From positions 186,001 to 250,000 of the forward strand of contig NZ_KB823014.1 of NCBI RefSeq assembly GCF_000365025.1: DNA of 64,000 bases, in the 5' to 3' direction. Shown here piece after piece: positions 1 through 8,597 of the stretch (positions are counted from its first letter, which is position 1; every line of letters starts with the position of its first letter). Source of the DNA: Robiginitomaculum antarcticum DSM 21748. Lineage in GTDB: Bacteria > Pseudomonadota > Alphaproteobacteria > Caulobacterales > Maricaulaceae. The position numbers were made by a program, and so were the translations under genes. Below the pieces are notes generated by a model. The model was not told the origin of the DNA. It did not search any database and was given only the letters and a program-made list of their open reading frames with translations.

Positions 1-884
1 CCATTACTCAGAGGCAGAGTGAGTTCGCGCGCATGCAGATGCAGCTGCTCGTCTAGGCTGGTCGGGAGCGGACGGTCGGTCAGATATTTAGGATCGCCTG
101 CCAGCGGCGCGCCGAGCAGCTGCATATGAAGACGCAGTTGATGCGTGCGGCCGGTTTGCGGCTGCATCACCACCCAAGCCGCTTTGGTGCCCGCTTTCGC
201 GACGACCTGATATTGTGTGCGGGCATATTTTGCGCCCTCTGCCCCGTGCCGTACGGCGACCATGATCTCTTGTCCGGCCATATGATTGCCAAATGAATTA
301 TCGCGTATGCCCTTGGCGATATAGCCTTTGATCTCGCCCTCCATGGGGCGGGGCAGTCCATTGGTGATGCCCCAGTAAATCTTGCGCGCTTTACGCGAAG
401 CAAAAGCGCTACCCAGCATTTTGGCGCTGGCTGCGCTTTTAGCAACGACCAGTACGCCGGACGTATCGCGATCCAGACGGTGAACCAGACGCACGCCATC
501 GCCGAGCGCAGGGAGCAGGCGGTCAATATGATTCGAGGTTTTAGATCCGCCCTGCACGGCCAGTCCAGCGGGTTTATTGAGCGCGATCAAATCCTCGTTT
601 TCGAAAATAATCATATCGCGGATGAGACGCTGCTCGTCACTGTGTAGAGACGGCTTTTCGCGCGGCTCTTCGGTTGGGTCCGGCAGGGGCGGTACGCGCA
701 CGGCCTGACCTGCAGTCAGGCGAAAATTACCTTTGGCACGTTTGCCGTCAACGCGCAGTTGACCTGTGCGCAGCAGCTTTTCAACCCGTCCATGCGGAAT
801 ATGGGGAAACAGGCGCTTGAACCAACGGTCAAGCCGCGATCCATCATCACCCTCGGGGACAGTTAATATTTGTACGGCGCTCAT
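1..884 (-). CDS. RluA-family 23S rRNA pseudouridine synthase, 3' end cut off by the window
   Basis: This enzyme isomerises uridine to pseudouridine in rRNA (RluC/RluD type). The frame opens at an ATG at 884 and stays open to base 1, so the C-terminus is missing. Residues 1-60 look like an S4 RNA-binding domain (SRLDRWFKR, then KLLRTGQLRVDGKR). The catalytic motif HRLDRDTSG lies at residues 135-143, with D138 as the expected nucleophile, and the later QTGRTHQLRLHM block is also typical. It starts 10 nt after the crcB stop and probably shares its transcript. The family is certain; RluC versus RluD is not. Confidence 0.92.
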   Translation of the reverse strand, partial: MSAVQILTVPEGDDGSRLDRWFKRLFPHIPHGRVEKLLRTGQLRVDGKRAKGNFRLTAGQAVRVPPLPDPTEEPREKPSLHSDEQRLIRDMIIFENEDLIALNKPAGLAVQGGSKTSNHIDRLLPALGDGVRLVHRLDRDTSGVLVVAKSAASAKMLGSAFASRKARKIYWGITNGLPRPMEGEIKGYIAKGIRDNSFGNHMAGQEIMVAVRHGAEGAKYARTQYQVVAKAGTKAAWVVMQPQTGRTHQLRLHMQLLGAPLAGDPKYLTDRPLPTSLDEQLHLHARELTLPLSN

Positions 885-894
885 GTGCGGCCTC

Positions 895-1278
895 TTATAG
901 CGCAAATAGCCGTCTCGCAATCACTAGCCCCAGAGCCAGTGCTATTATCGAGATAATAACAGATGCGCCTACATAGCCCATCGCCGCAGCGTAGGCCTTT
1001 TTCTCGATCATCAGCCATGTTTCCAGAGAAAAAGCGCTAAAGGTGGTGAACCCGCCCAACACGCCAAGGCCAAGAAACAATCGCAAAGTCTCTCCGCCCG
1101 AGACTTTATGGGCTAACCAGCCCACGAGAAGCCCCATTACAAACCCGCCCAGAATATTGGCCGCCAGCGTTCCCCACGGAAATCCCGGGCCTGCCGCGCG
1201 GAACGCCGCCTTGCCGAGACCGTAACGCAATGCGGCTCCAATAGCCCCGCCCAGCGCAACGTAAATCACAGGAGGCAT
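895..1278 (-). CDS. crcB: Fluoride ion channel CrcB/Fluc
   Basis: This is a 127-residue, four-helix dual-topology channel that exports fluoride. The family signatures are all present: GGAIGAALRYGLG near the N-terminus, GTLAANILGGFVMG with the conserved Asn41, and GGFTTFSAFS at residues 75-84 carrying the Phe-box and Na+-site residues. The start ATG overlaps the stop of the upstream acylase gene (TAATG), so translation is probably coupled. It is a single crcB copy of full length, and I see no fluoride riboswitch upstream. Confidence 0.96.
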   Translation of the reverse strand: MPPVIYVALGGAIGAALRYGLGKAAFRAAGPGFPWGTLAANILGGFVMGLLVGWLAHKVSGGETLRLFLGLGVLGGFTTFSAFSLETWLMIEKKAYAAAMGYVGASVIISIIALALGLVIARRLFAL

Positions 1279-3440
1279 TATTTAGAGGCCCCTCGCGAAC
1301 CGGGACGGTAGGCTTCCGCGGCCGCAGCACGAACCTCAGCTTCGGTAATAAGCGCTCTGCGGAATTTATGCCCTGTAAAGAGAGGCGCTTGATCCGCATG
1401 ATGCGGCGAGGTCTCGTCCAATGTCGCCGAACCGAAATTATGGATAACATCAGCCGAAATGGCCCCGGCCTCATCCCACTCAATCAGCGCAATGTAGCTA
1501 TCTCCCGCTGTCATATGCAACTGTCCGTCATCGCGGCGCCCATTGGGATAAACTGCGCGCAATGTCGTCGCTCCGCCATCAATGGGCAAATTGACATCTC
1601 CTCGCTTGAGACGGTTTACGTCTCCCCATTGCGGGTCATAGCGCCCATAATGGGTCATCAGATAGTCGACAGCACTGATAAAAGCCTGACGCGGCGTTGG
1701 CGGTGCATTGCCGGTATATTGCTCCGTCACAAAGTCCAGAACAGTAAGACCGCCTAAAGCGCCCCTGCGACTATCGACATCAAGGCGCATATTCCATCCG
1801 CGCATATGCTCCAGGGCCTTGGCGTAAACGCTGCCTTCATCGAATTTTTCAGCCAGAACAACTTTTAATGCCTCATCAGCAATAGAGCCAACCGCGAAGC
1901 CGGTATCATATTTAATGGCCAGTAGCTTTTCACGGTCAATCGGGCTCGTCCCGTCCGTTAGCTCTAATATCCGCATAGCACGGTTGCTCATATTGGTTTG
2001 CAGTACCATTTCTGTAGGAAAGTCTTCAAACCTTAAATTGCCCGGGCCATCTGTCGCCGAAACGGGTGTATTATTCGCGTTATAGAGAAACCCGCTGGGC
2101 GGATTAAACAGCATAGGCGTGTCGCTATAAGGGCGATAATCCGTCCAAATTAGATCACTGCGGTCACCGGGCAAGTCGCCGCTATAATCCCAGCCAGCTT
2201 TGCGGTTTGGGTATTGGGCGTTATGAATAAACCCAACATTGCCGTCCTTGTCGCCATAAATGTAATTAATGCTTGGTAGGGCATGAATTTTCATGGCGGC
2301 CATGAACTCTTCGACATTAGTCGCGCGTCCAAGAGCAACATATTGGTCCAATTGGCGCACTTCGTCATGACCGGCAAAGCGCACAGCAATAGGGCCATCC
2401 GATGTATCAATAACAGCGCCATGGTCGGAAACTTTGATTTTACGCGAGGTTCTAAACACAAAAGGTCCAAATAATTTTACCTTTAACTTGGCCGTGCGGT
2501 AAGTGAAATCTTTCCATACGCCGTCCAGTCTATATTGATCGGCATTATCGGGGTTTACAATAATGCGATATGTGTCGGTTAAATCCGGCGCGCTGACCGT
2601 ATTGGCCCATCCTAAATGCTCATTAAAGCCGCTAAGGATAACGGGCGTCCCGGGAAATAGACCCCCTTGAATATTCATTCCTTCACCGGAAATGGTGTGA
2701 GCTTCATACCACGCCACAGGCCCGTTTAAGGGTTGGTGTGAGTTAATAAACAGCCGCGTTATATCATCACCGCTACGCTCTGCGCTGACAGCAAAAGCGT
2801 TAGAGCCACGCTCAAATGGTGCAGCTTTATCCATATTGAACGCATCGCGCCCCCCGTCAGGATCCAGAGCCAACTCGACCTTACGTTCACCGGTAAACAG
2901 CTCTGACAGTTCTCCGTCAAAGCCATAAAAGAACGGCGTCTTCATGACAAAGCCAGCGACGACATCCTGCTCGGTAAAGGGCGCAAGACCCGCCCATGTC
3001 GTCTCGGGGTGCCGGGCGGCGTACAGATTTAGGCCTGCGGCATAGGCGCGGGACATATCTTTAGTATGGGGCGAAACGCGAGTTTCGTAATCCCGGTCAA
3101 TGCGCCCCCACACATCCATAATTTCAACTATCACATCAATCGGGGCGCCCTCTTTGCCGCGATATCGGCTCATCACGCCTCGAGCGGCGGCCACAGAAAC
3201 CTGTATGGTCTCGTAATCATCTTCAGCATGAGCAAAGCCAAGGCCAAAGGCCGTGTCGACATCGCGCTCGCCAATAATATGAGGCACGCCCCAATCATCG
3301 CGGAGAATCTCGACTTTGTAATTGGCAGCCCCGACGCTGAGCTGCTCCGCGTCGACATGTGACAAGCCGTCATAGCTATAAACCGCAAGCGCCGCCAAAA
3401 TGGCAAGAATGAGTGCGGCTATCCATTTTATAAATCGCAT
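1278..3440 (-). CDS. Penicillin acylase family protein (Ntn hydrolase)
   Basis: This is a 720-residue precursor of the penicillin amidase / N-acyl-homoserine lactone acylase superfamily, which hydrolyses amide bonds after autocatalytic cleavage into alpha and beta chains. A hydrophobic N-terminus (residues 1-21) suggests export to the periplasm. The processing site and nucleophile are in RGSNAFAVS at residues 211-219, with Ser213 becoming the new N-terminus. INSHQP, WANTVSAPDLTDTY and NYIYGDKDGNVGF are typical beta-chain blocks. Length and exported location fit PvdQ/aculeacin-type acylases, but the substrate (beta-lactam side chain, AHL or a peptide-like amide) cannot be read from sequence. 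It is probably first in an operon with crcB and the RluA-type gene. Confidence 0.9.
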   Translation of the reverse strand: MRFIKWIAALILAILAALAVYSYDGLSHVDAEQLSVGAANYKVEILRDDWGVPHIIGERDVDTAFGLGFAHAEDDYETIQVSVAAARGVMSRYRGKEGAPIDVIVEIMDVWGRIDRDYETRVSPHTKDMSRAYAAGLNLYAARHPETTWAGLAPFTEQDVVAGFVMKTPFFYGFDGELSELFTGERKVELALDPDGGRDAFNMDKAAPFERGSNAFAVSAERSGDDITRLFINSHQPLNGPVAWYEAHTISGEGMNIQGGLFPGTPVILSGFNEHLGWANTVSAPDLTDTYRIIVNPDNADQYRLDGVWKDFTYRTAKLKVKLFGPFVFRTSRKIKVSDHGAVIDTSDGPIAVRFAGHDEVRQLDQYVALGRATNVEEFMAAMKIHALPSINYIYGDKDGNVGFIHNAQYPNRKAGWDYSGDLPGDRSDLIWTDYRPYSDTPMLFNPPSGFLYNANNTPVSATDGPGNLRFEDFPTEMVLQTNMSNRAMRILELTDGTSPIDREKLLAIKYDTGFAVGSIADEALKVVLAEKFDEGSVYAKALEHMRGWNMRLDVDSRRGALGGLTVLDFVTEQYTGNAPPTPRQAFISAVDYLMTHYGRYDPQWGDVNRLKRGDVNLPIDGGATTLRAVYPNGRRDDGQLHMTAGDSYIALIEWDEAGAISADVIHNFGSATLDETSPHHADQAPLFTGHKFRRALITEAEVRAAAAEAYRPGSRGASK

Positions 3441-3482
3441 AAGGGTCTCCTGACGCGTTTATAAAGGAGCCGCGTATATTAT

Positions 3483-4850
3483 CTAGTGCGCGATTGATAC
3501 AGTTTTGCAATTGCAAAATGCGCGGATGCCTTCCGAGGACAATTCGCGGCCATACCCGCTGACTTTGATGCCACCAAAAGGAAGGCGCGGATCAGATGAC
3601 GTCATGGAATTGACAAATGTCGCCCCTGCCTCAATCTGACGGATGGCTTGTTGCTGCTCGTCCTCATCAGCAGTGAATATGGCAGACCCAAGCCCGAATT
3701 CAGTGTCATTAGCGATTTTTATCGCCTCGCTTAGGGAGGAGACTTTGAAAAATAACGCGACAGGACCAAAAATTTCATCGCTATAGGCCAGATTGCCTTT
3801 TTCGATATTATCCAGAATGCCGGGTCGAAAGTAGAAGCCCTTACCGTCGATAATTTCAGCACCGAAAACGCGGCGTGCCCCTTGAGTGATGGCCATCTCG
3901 ACCTGCGCAGCTATATCCTTACGGGCCTGTTTGGTGACCAGCGGACCGACATCTGTGTCCTCTTTCATCGGCTCGCCGACCTTTAACGCCTTGAAGCTGT
4001 CAACAAATTTGGCTTTTACATCGTCATAAATGTCTTCGTGAACAAGAAAGCGCTTGGCTGCGATGCAGCTCTGGCCGTTATTTTGGGTTCGGGCCTTCGT
4101 GCCAACTTTCACGGCCTCATCAATATCGGCTGAGGGCATGATGATAAACGCATCCGAACCGCCAAGTTCCAACACAGTAGGCTTAATCAGCTCGCCGCAT
4201 ATAGCTGCCACAGAGCTTCCTGCTGGCTCTGATCCGGTCAGTGTGGCCGCACGCACGCGCGGATCACGCAAGACATGCTCTACTGCGCTACCGCCAATGA
4301 GCAATGTCTGAAACGCTCCTTCTGGAAATCCCGCACGATCAAAAATCTCGGATATAGCAAGAGCCGATTGCGGCACATTGGACGAGTGTTTGAGAAGCCC
4401 CGTATTGCCCGCCATCAACGCCGGCGCAGCAAAACGAAAGGCCTGCCAATACGGGTAATTCCACGGCATCACAGCCAGAACAGGTCCGAGCGGCAAATAT
4501 GTCCGGTAAGATTTTTTTGCGTCCGTCTCAACAATTTCGTCGGCCAGATAATCTTGCGCATTATCGGCATAATGCTCGCAGACCCACGCGCATTTTTCGA
4601 CTTCGGCTTTAGCCGAGGCAAATGTCTTGCCCATCTCCAGTGTAAGGATTTTAGCGTAATGCTCTGTCTCGTCTTTGAGAATTTTTGCGGCCTTACGCAT
4701 GGCCTTTGCCCGCTTCTCAAAGCTCCAGTCGCGCAGAACGTGGTGCGCGGCAAGGCTTTTTGCGATCGCCGCATCGGTTTGCGCCTCTGTATGGGCGTCA
4801 AAGGTCTTTACAACCTCACCCGTTGCAGGATTGAGAGTCTGAATGGCCAT
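3483..4850 (-). CDS. NAD(P)-dependent succinate-semialdehyde dehydrogenase-type aldehyde dehydrogenase
   Basis: This 455-residue aldehyde dehydrogenase has the catalytic Cys262 in NNGQSCIAAKRF and the general base Glu228 in LELGGSDAF. PWNYPYWQ (129-136) and LTGSEPAGSSV (204-214) belong to the cofactor-binding fold. The GGSD variant of the active-site motif and the length point to the Sad/YneI-GabD class, which oxidises succinate semialdehyde to succinate, rather than to betaine-aldehyde or acetaldehyde enzymes. Substrate is inferred. It stands between the acylase gene and a secreted cell wall hydrolase, all on the minus strand, with its own 100-nt upstream gap. Confidence 0.9.
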   Translation of the reverse strand: MAIQTLNPATGEVVKTFDAHTEAQTDAAIAKSLAAHHVLRDWSFEKRAKAMRKAAKILKDETEHYAKILTLEMGKTFASAKAEVEKCAWVCEHYADNAQDYLADEIVETDAKKSYRTYLPLGPVLAVMPWNYPYWQAFRFAAPALMAGNTGLLKHSSNVPQSALAISEIFDRAGFPEGAFQTLLIGGSAVEHVLRDPRVRAATLTGSEPAGSSVAAICGELIKPTVLELGGSDAFIIMPSADIDEAVKVGTKARTQNNGQSCIAAKRFLVHEDIYDDVKAKFVDSFKALKVGEPMKEDTDVGPLVTKQARKDIAAQVEMAITQGARRVFGAEIIDGKGFYFRPGILDNIEKGNLAYSDEIFGPVALFFKVSSLSEAIKIANDTEFGLGSAIFTADEDEQQQAIRQIEAGATFVNSMTSSDPRLPFGGIKVSGYGRELSSEGIRAFCNCKTVSIAH

Positions 4851-4951
4851 AAGAAATCTCCGTCTGAGCTAGCGTTAAGAGCGTGATACTCTATCAACGC
4901 GTTGGCGCAAGACGGGTTTTTTAAATTATGGAGATGACGCAGCGCCAGAGG

Positions 4952-5665
4952 CTAAGGCGCAAGGACCCTATCGCGGGAAATTTCGCGGCGCGTTTTCATG
5001 CGGTAAAATTGGTGTGAGCCGATGCGCCGCGTCGGCATTAAAGAGCCCGACCAGACCGGGTTGATTTGTAAAGTATGATAGTGTGTTGCGCCTTCAGTCA
5101 TCGGATGATGTACGCCGGACAAAGCATAATCAGCAATCCGCTGGGCGCGGCGCCACGCCTTGGGCGCAGTTTTTTTATTGAGTGATCCGTCGCAGGTGAA
5201 TGAAAACTGGCAACCCGTGCTGCGCTCAGATCCTTGGTAGATGACGCCGCATACCGTATCCGGATAATGCTTTGAGCTGATGCGGTTGATAACGACTTCG
5301 GTGACGGCCTTCTGGCCCGCCAGCGTTTCGCTGCGCGCTTCGTAATAGACGGCTTGAGCCATACATTTACGCTGAGCGCCGGTGGCGTCGGCTTTGACAA
5401 TCTTGCTATAACGCAATTGCGGCATGCCTGATAAGGCAATTTCGTCACGCTGCGTAGCGGTCGTCTCTAAATGGAGCGCCGCAAATTTTGCGCCTGCGCT
5501 TTCCGGCAATGTTGGTGTTTGTTCGAAATCAATAAAAGCCTGCACATCGGCGGGAACCACATGGGAGGATGCGGCGTTACTAATGACAGGCAAGGAAATT
5601 ACCGCAGCTAAGGCTGCCGTACAAGCAAGTCCGGTTCCGGCGTAGCGTAAATAGCGCTTCGTCAT
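4952..5665 (-). CDS. Secreted SleB-type cell wall hydrolase (Hydrolase_2 family)
   Basis: This is a peptidoglycan lytic enzyme of the SleB/CwlJ Hydrolase_2 family, 237 residues from the chosen ATG at 5665. That start is preferred because GGGGAG lies 6 nt upstream and a clean signal peptide follows (MTKRYLRYAG, then a hydrophobic core ending near SNAASS). The catalytic domain fills the C-terminal half: AQAVYYEARSE with the conserved Glu, CQFSFTCDG and THYHTLQINPVW. The same family often sits beside ppdK in alphaproteobacteria (from memory), as here. Housekeeping wall remodelling is more likely than germination in this organism. Confidence 0.88.
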   Translation of the reverse strand: MTKRYLRYAGTGLACTAALAAVISLPVISNAASSHVVPADVQAFIDFEQTPTLPESAGAKFAALHLETTATQRDEIALSGMPQLRYSKIVKADATGAQRKCMAQAVYYEARSETLAGQKAVTEVVINRISSKHYPDTVCGVIYQGSERSTGCQFSFTCDGSLNKKTAPKAWRRAQRIADYALSGVHHPMTEGATHYHTLQINPVWSGSLMPTRRIGSHQFYRMKTRREISRDRVLAP

Positions 5666-5894
5666 ATGTAACTCCCCGGCCACATGATCGGCCAATTTCA
5701 GTTGCGAGGGATTTAATGCTATTTTCGCGCCAATCAACCCCTAAACAGGAATTAATAACACATGTTACTTTTTGCATAGCCCCCCGGCTCATGCTGAAAT
5801 TAAGAGCTCTGATTCGGTAAATCAGAGAATAATCGCAGCAGAGCGGGTTATTGTTAATAAACAGTGACTAGCAGATTCGTTTAGAAATGGCGTC
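5666..5894. other. 229-bp intergenic region holding a hairpin downstream of ppdK
   Basis: I see no gene here. A perfect 8-bp stem (5807-5814 with 5820-5827, 5-nt loop CGGTA) lies 68 nt past the ppdK stop. It has no clear U-tract on the minus strand, so it is a weak terminator or a 3' stability hairpin. The left part must hold the promoter of the cell wall hydrolase gene. Confidence 0.4.
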
Positions 5895-8546
5895 CTAAAT
5901 GCTATTTATGGCCGCCTGCCCCGCCGCCAGACGGGCAATAGGCACACGGTAGGGGCTGCAAGAGACATAGGACAGGCCTGCGCGGTGACAAAACTCAATA
6001 GAGGCGGGATCGCCGCCATGTTCGCCGCAAATGCCCATTTTAAGGTCTTTACGTGTTGATCTACCGCGTTCGGCGGCAATCTGGATCAAATCGCCCACAC
6101 CCTCTTGGTCAAGCGTTACGAAGGGGTCTTTTTCCATTATGCCCTGCGCGACATAATCCGGCAGGAAGCGCCCGGAATCATCGCGCGAGAGCCCAAATGT
6201 AGTCTGCGTCAGATCATTAGTGCCAAAACTGAAGAACTCGGCTGTTTTGGCGATATCGGCGGCGCGCAGTGCGGCGCGGGGCAATTCAATCATCGTACCG
6301 ATGATATATTGAGGCTCTCCGTCGATTTGTGCAGCGACAGCAGCGATTTTGCCCGCCAGAATTTCCAGCTCTTTGGCGCTACTGATCAATGGGATCATAA
6401 TCTCGGCAATCGGCATAGTGCCGGTCTCTTTGCCAACGACAACCTGCGCTTCCAAAATGGCGCGCGCCTGCATTTCATAAATTTCGGGATAGCTGATCCC
6501 TAGACGGCAACCGCGGTGACCCAGCATAGGGTTTGTTTCGTGCAGCTCTTCCGCCCGTGCCATCAAAGCCCCTACGGAGAGGCCCGTGGCTTCAGAGACG
6601 GCTTTGACATCATATTCGCTATGCGGCAAAAATTCGTGAAGCGGCGGGTCAAGCAGCCGGATCGTGCAGGGCAGATCGCCCATAATCCGGAAAATAGCGG
6701 CAAAATCATCGCGCTGAACCGGCAGGATTTTATCCAGCGCCGCACGGCGGCCCTGCTCATCTTCGGCCAGTATCATTTCGCGAAAATAACCCAAACGCGA
6801 GGCCTCGAAGAACATATGTTCTGTGCGGCAAAGCCCTATGCCTTCAGCGCCGAAATCCTTGGCCGTTTGAACGTCCAGCGGCGTTTCCGCATTGGTGCGG
6901 ACTTTAAGGGTACGCGCGCGGTCCGCCCATGCCATCAATGTGGCAAATTCACCGCTCATTTCCGGCTGTATCATTTTGGCTTCACCGGCCAGAACCTGTC
7001 CTGAAGACCCGTCTACGGTGACCGTATCGCCTGCTCTGACAACGCGGCCGGCGGCGGTGAATTGCTGCGTAGCGTAGTCAATGCGGATATCACCCGCGCC
7101 GGACACGCAGGGGCGTCCCATGCCGCGCGCGACGACGGCGGCGTGAGACGTCATACCCCCACGAGCCGTCACAATGGCCTGAGCGGCGTGCATACCGTGA
7201 ATATCTTCGGGTGAGGTTTCCACACGCACTAAAATAACCTTTTCGCCGCCTTTGGCGCGCATTTCCGCTTCATCAGAGGAGAAGACAACCACGCCAATGG
7301 CTGCCCCCGGTGAGGCCGGCAAACCCGTTGCGATCACGTCACGCGGGGCGTCCGGATCAAGTGTGGGGTGCAAAAGCTGATCAAGCGAGCCCGGCTCAAC
7401 GCGCATGACGGCTTCATCTTCGCTAATCATGCCTTCGCTGGCCATATCGACGGCAATTTTAAGTGCGGCGCGCGCCGTACGTTTACCTGTGCGGGTTTGC
7501 AGCATCCATAATTTACCGCGCTCGACGGTAAATTCGATATCCTGCATATCACGGTAATGTTTTTCTAAGTCGTCAAAAACGGCGGCGAGCTGTGCATAAA
7601 CTTCCGGCAGCGCCTCTTCCATAGACGGCTCTAAATCTCCCATCTCTTCGCGCGCAATTTTGGTCAGGGTTTGCGGCGTGCGGATACCCGCCACCACATC
7701 TTCGCCTTGAGCGTTAATTAAAAACTCGCCGTAATAGGCTTTCTTGCCCGTTGACGGATCACGGGTAAAGGCCACACCGGTGGCGGATGTATCACCCATA
7801 TTGCCAAACACCATAGCCTGTACATTGACTGCCGTGCCCCAACTGGCGGGAATATCCTGCAGGCGGCGGTAAACTTTGGCGCGGTCATTCATCCAGCTGC
7901 CGAAGACGGCATCAATCGCCCCCCAAAGCTGCGCCTTGGGGTCCTGCGGGAAGTCTTCACCCAAGGCTTTTTTGACAGCGGATTTATAATCGGAAATTAA
8001 GCTGGCCCAATCATCGGCAGTCAATTCTGTGTCGAGTCTATACCCGCGATCATCTTTATAGGTATCCAGAATATCTTCGAATGTGTGGTGATGCATACCC
8101 AGCACGACATTGGAATACATCGTTATGAAGCGGCGATAACTGTCCAGCGCAAAACGGCGGTCACCCGAGAGTTTCGCCAGACCTTCGGCGGTATCGTCAT
8201 TCAGGCCCAGATTGAGGACCGTATCCATCATGCCGGGCATGGAGGCGCGCGCGCCGGAGCGCACGGAGACGAGAAGCGGGTTAGCTTTATCGCCAAAACC
8301 TTTGCCGGTTTCGCGTTCCAGCTTGGCCAGAGAGGCTTCGACCTGATCGGTCAGCTCTTCGGGATAGGATTGGTTATTGTCGTAAAATGCGGTGCAAACT
8401 TCGGTGGTTAACGTAAAACCAGGCGGGACAGGTAAGCCCAAATTGGCCATTTCAGCCAGATTAGCGCCCTTGCCCCCCAGCAGATTTTTAAGCCCGGTTT
8501 CGCCTTCGGCTGTGCCGCCGCCAAAATTATACGCCCATTTGGTCAT
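5895..8546 (-). CDS. ppdK: Pyruvate, phosphate dikinase
   Basis: This enzyme interconverts pyruvate + ATP + Pi and phosphoenolpyruvate + AMP + PPi, linking glycolysis and gluconeogenesis. At 883 residues it is full length. An N-terminal ATP-grasp domain carries SVRSGARASMPGMMDTVLN. The central phosphohistidine domain has GGMTSHAAVVARGMG with His468. The C-terminal PEP/pyruvate TIM barrel has EGIGLCRTEHMF, FGTNDLTQ and the catalytic-cysteine segment CGEHGGDP. The start has GGAG about 6 nt upstream. The order glyS-ppdK on the same strand is common in alphaproteobacteria. Confidence 0.98.
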   Translation of the reverse strand: MTKWAYNFGGGTAEGETGLKNLLGGKGANLAEMANLGLPVPPGFTLTTEVCTAFYDNNQSYPEELTDQVEASLAKLERETGKGFGDKANPLLVSVRSGARASMPGMMDTVLNLGLNDDTAEGLAKLSGDRRFALDSYRRFITMYSNVVLGMHHHTFEDILDTYKDDRGYRLDTELTADDWASLISDYKSAVKKALGEDFPQDPKAQLWGAIDAVFGSWMNDRAKVYRRLQDIPASWGTAVNVQAMVFGNMGDTSATGVAFTRDPSTGKKAYYGEFLINAQGEDVVAGIRTPQTLTKIAREEMGDLEPSMEEALPEVYAQLAAVFDDLEKHYRDMQDIEFTVERGKLWMLQTRTGKRTARAALKIAVDMASEGMISEDEAVMRVEPGSLDQLLHPTLDPDAPRDVIATGLPASPGAAIGVVVFSSDEAEMRAKGGEKVILVRVETSPEDIHGMHAAQAIVTARGGMTSHAAVVARGMGRPCVSGAGDIRIDYATQQFTAAGRVVRAGDTVTVDGSSGQVLAGEAKMIQPEMSGEFATLMAWADRARTLKVRTNAETPLDVQTAKDFGAEGIGLCRTEHMFFEASRLGYFREMILAEDEQGRRAALDKILPVQRDDFAAIFRIMGDLPCTIRLLDPPLHEFLPHSEYDVKAVSEATGLSVGALMARAEELHETNPMLGHRGCRLGISYPEIYEMQARAILEAQVVVGKETGTMPIAEIMIPLISSAKELEILAGKIAAVAAQIDGEPQYIIGTMIELPRAALRAADIAKTAEFFSFGTNDLTQTTFGLSRDDSGRFLPDYVAQGIMEKDPFVTLDQEGVGDLIQIAAERGRSTRKDLKMGICGEHGGDPASIEFCHRAGLSYVSCSPYRVPIARLAAGQAAINSI

Positions 8547-8597
8547 TCTACACTCCGTTTATGATCACTCTTAACGACGAGAATTGGAATTAATACC

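Noticed and set aside
167-526. A 119-residue frame inside the first gene
   Set aside because: It is a shadow of the RluA-type synthase frame on the same strand, which carries the catalytic motif.
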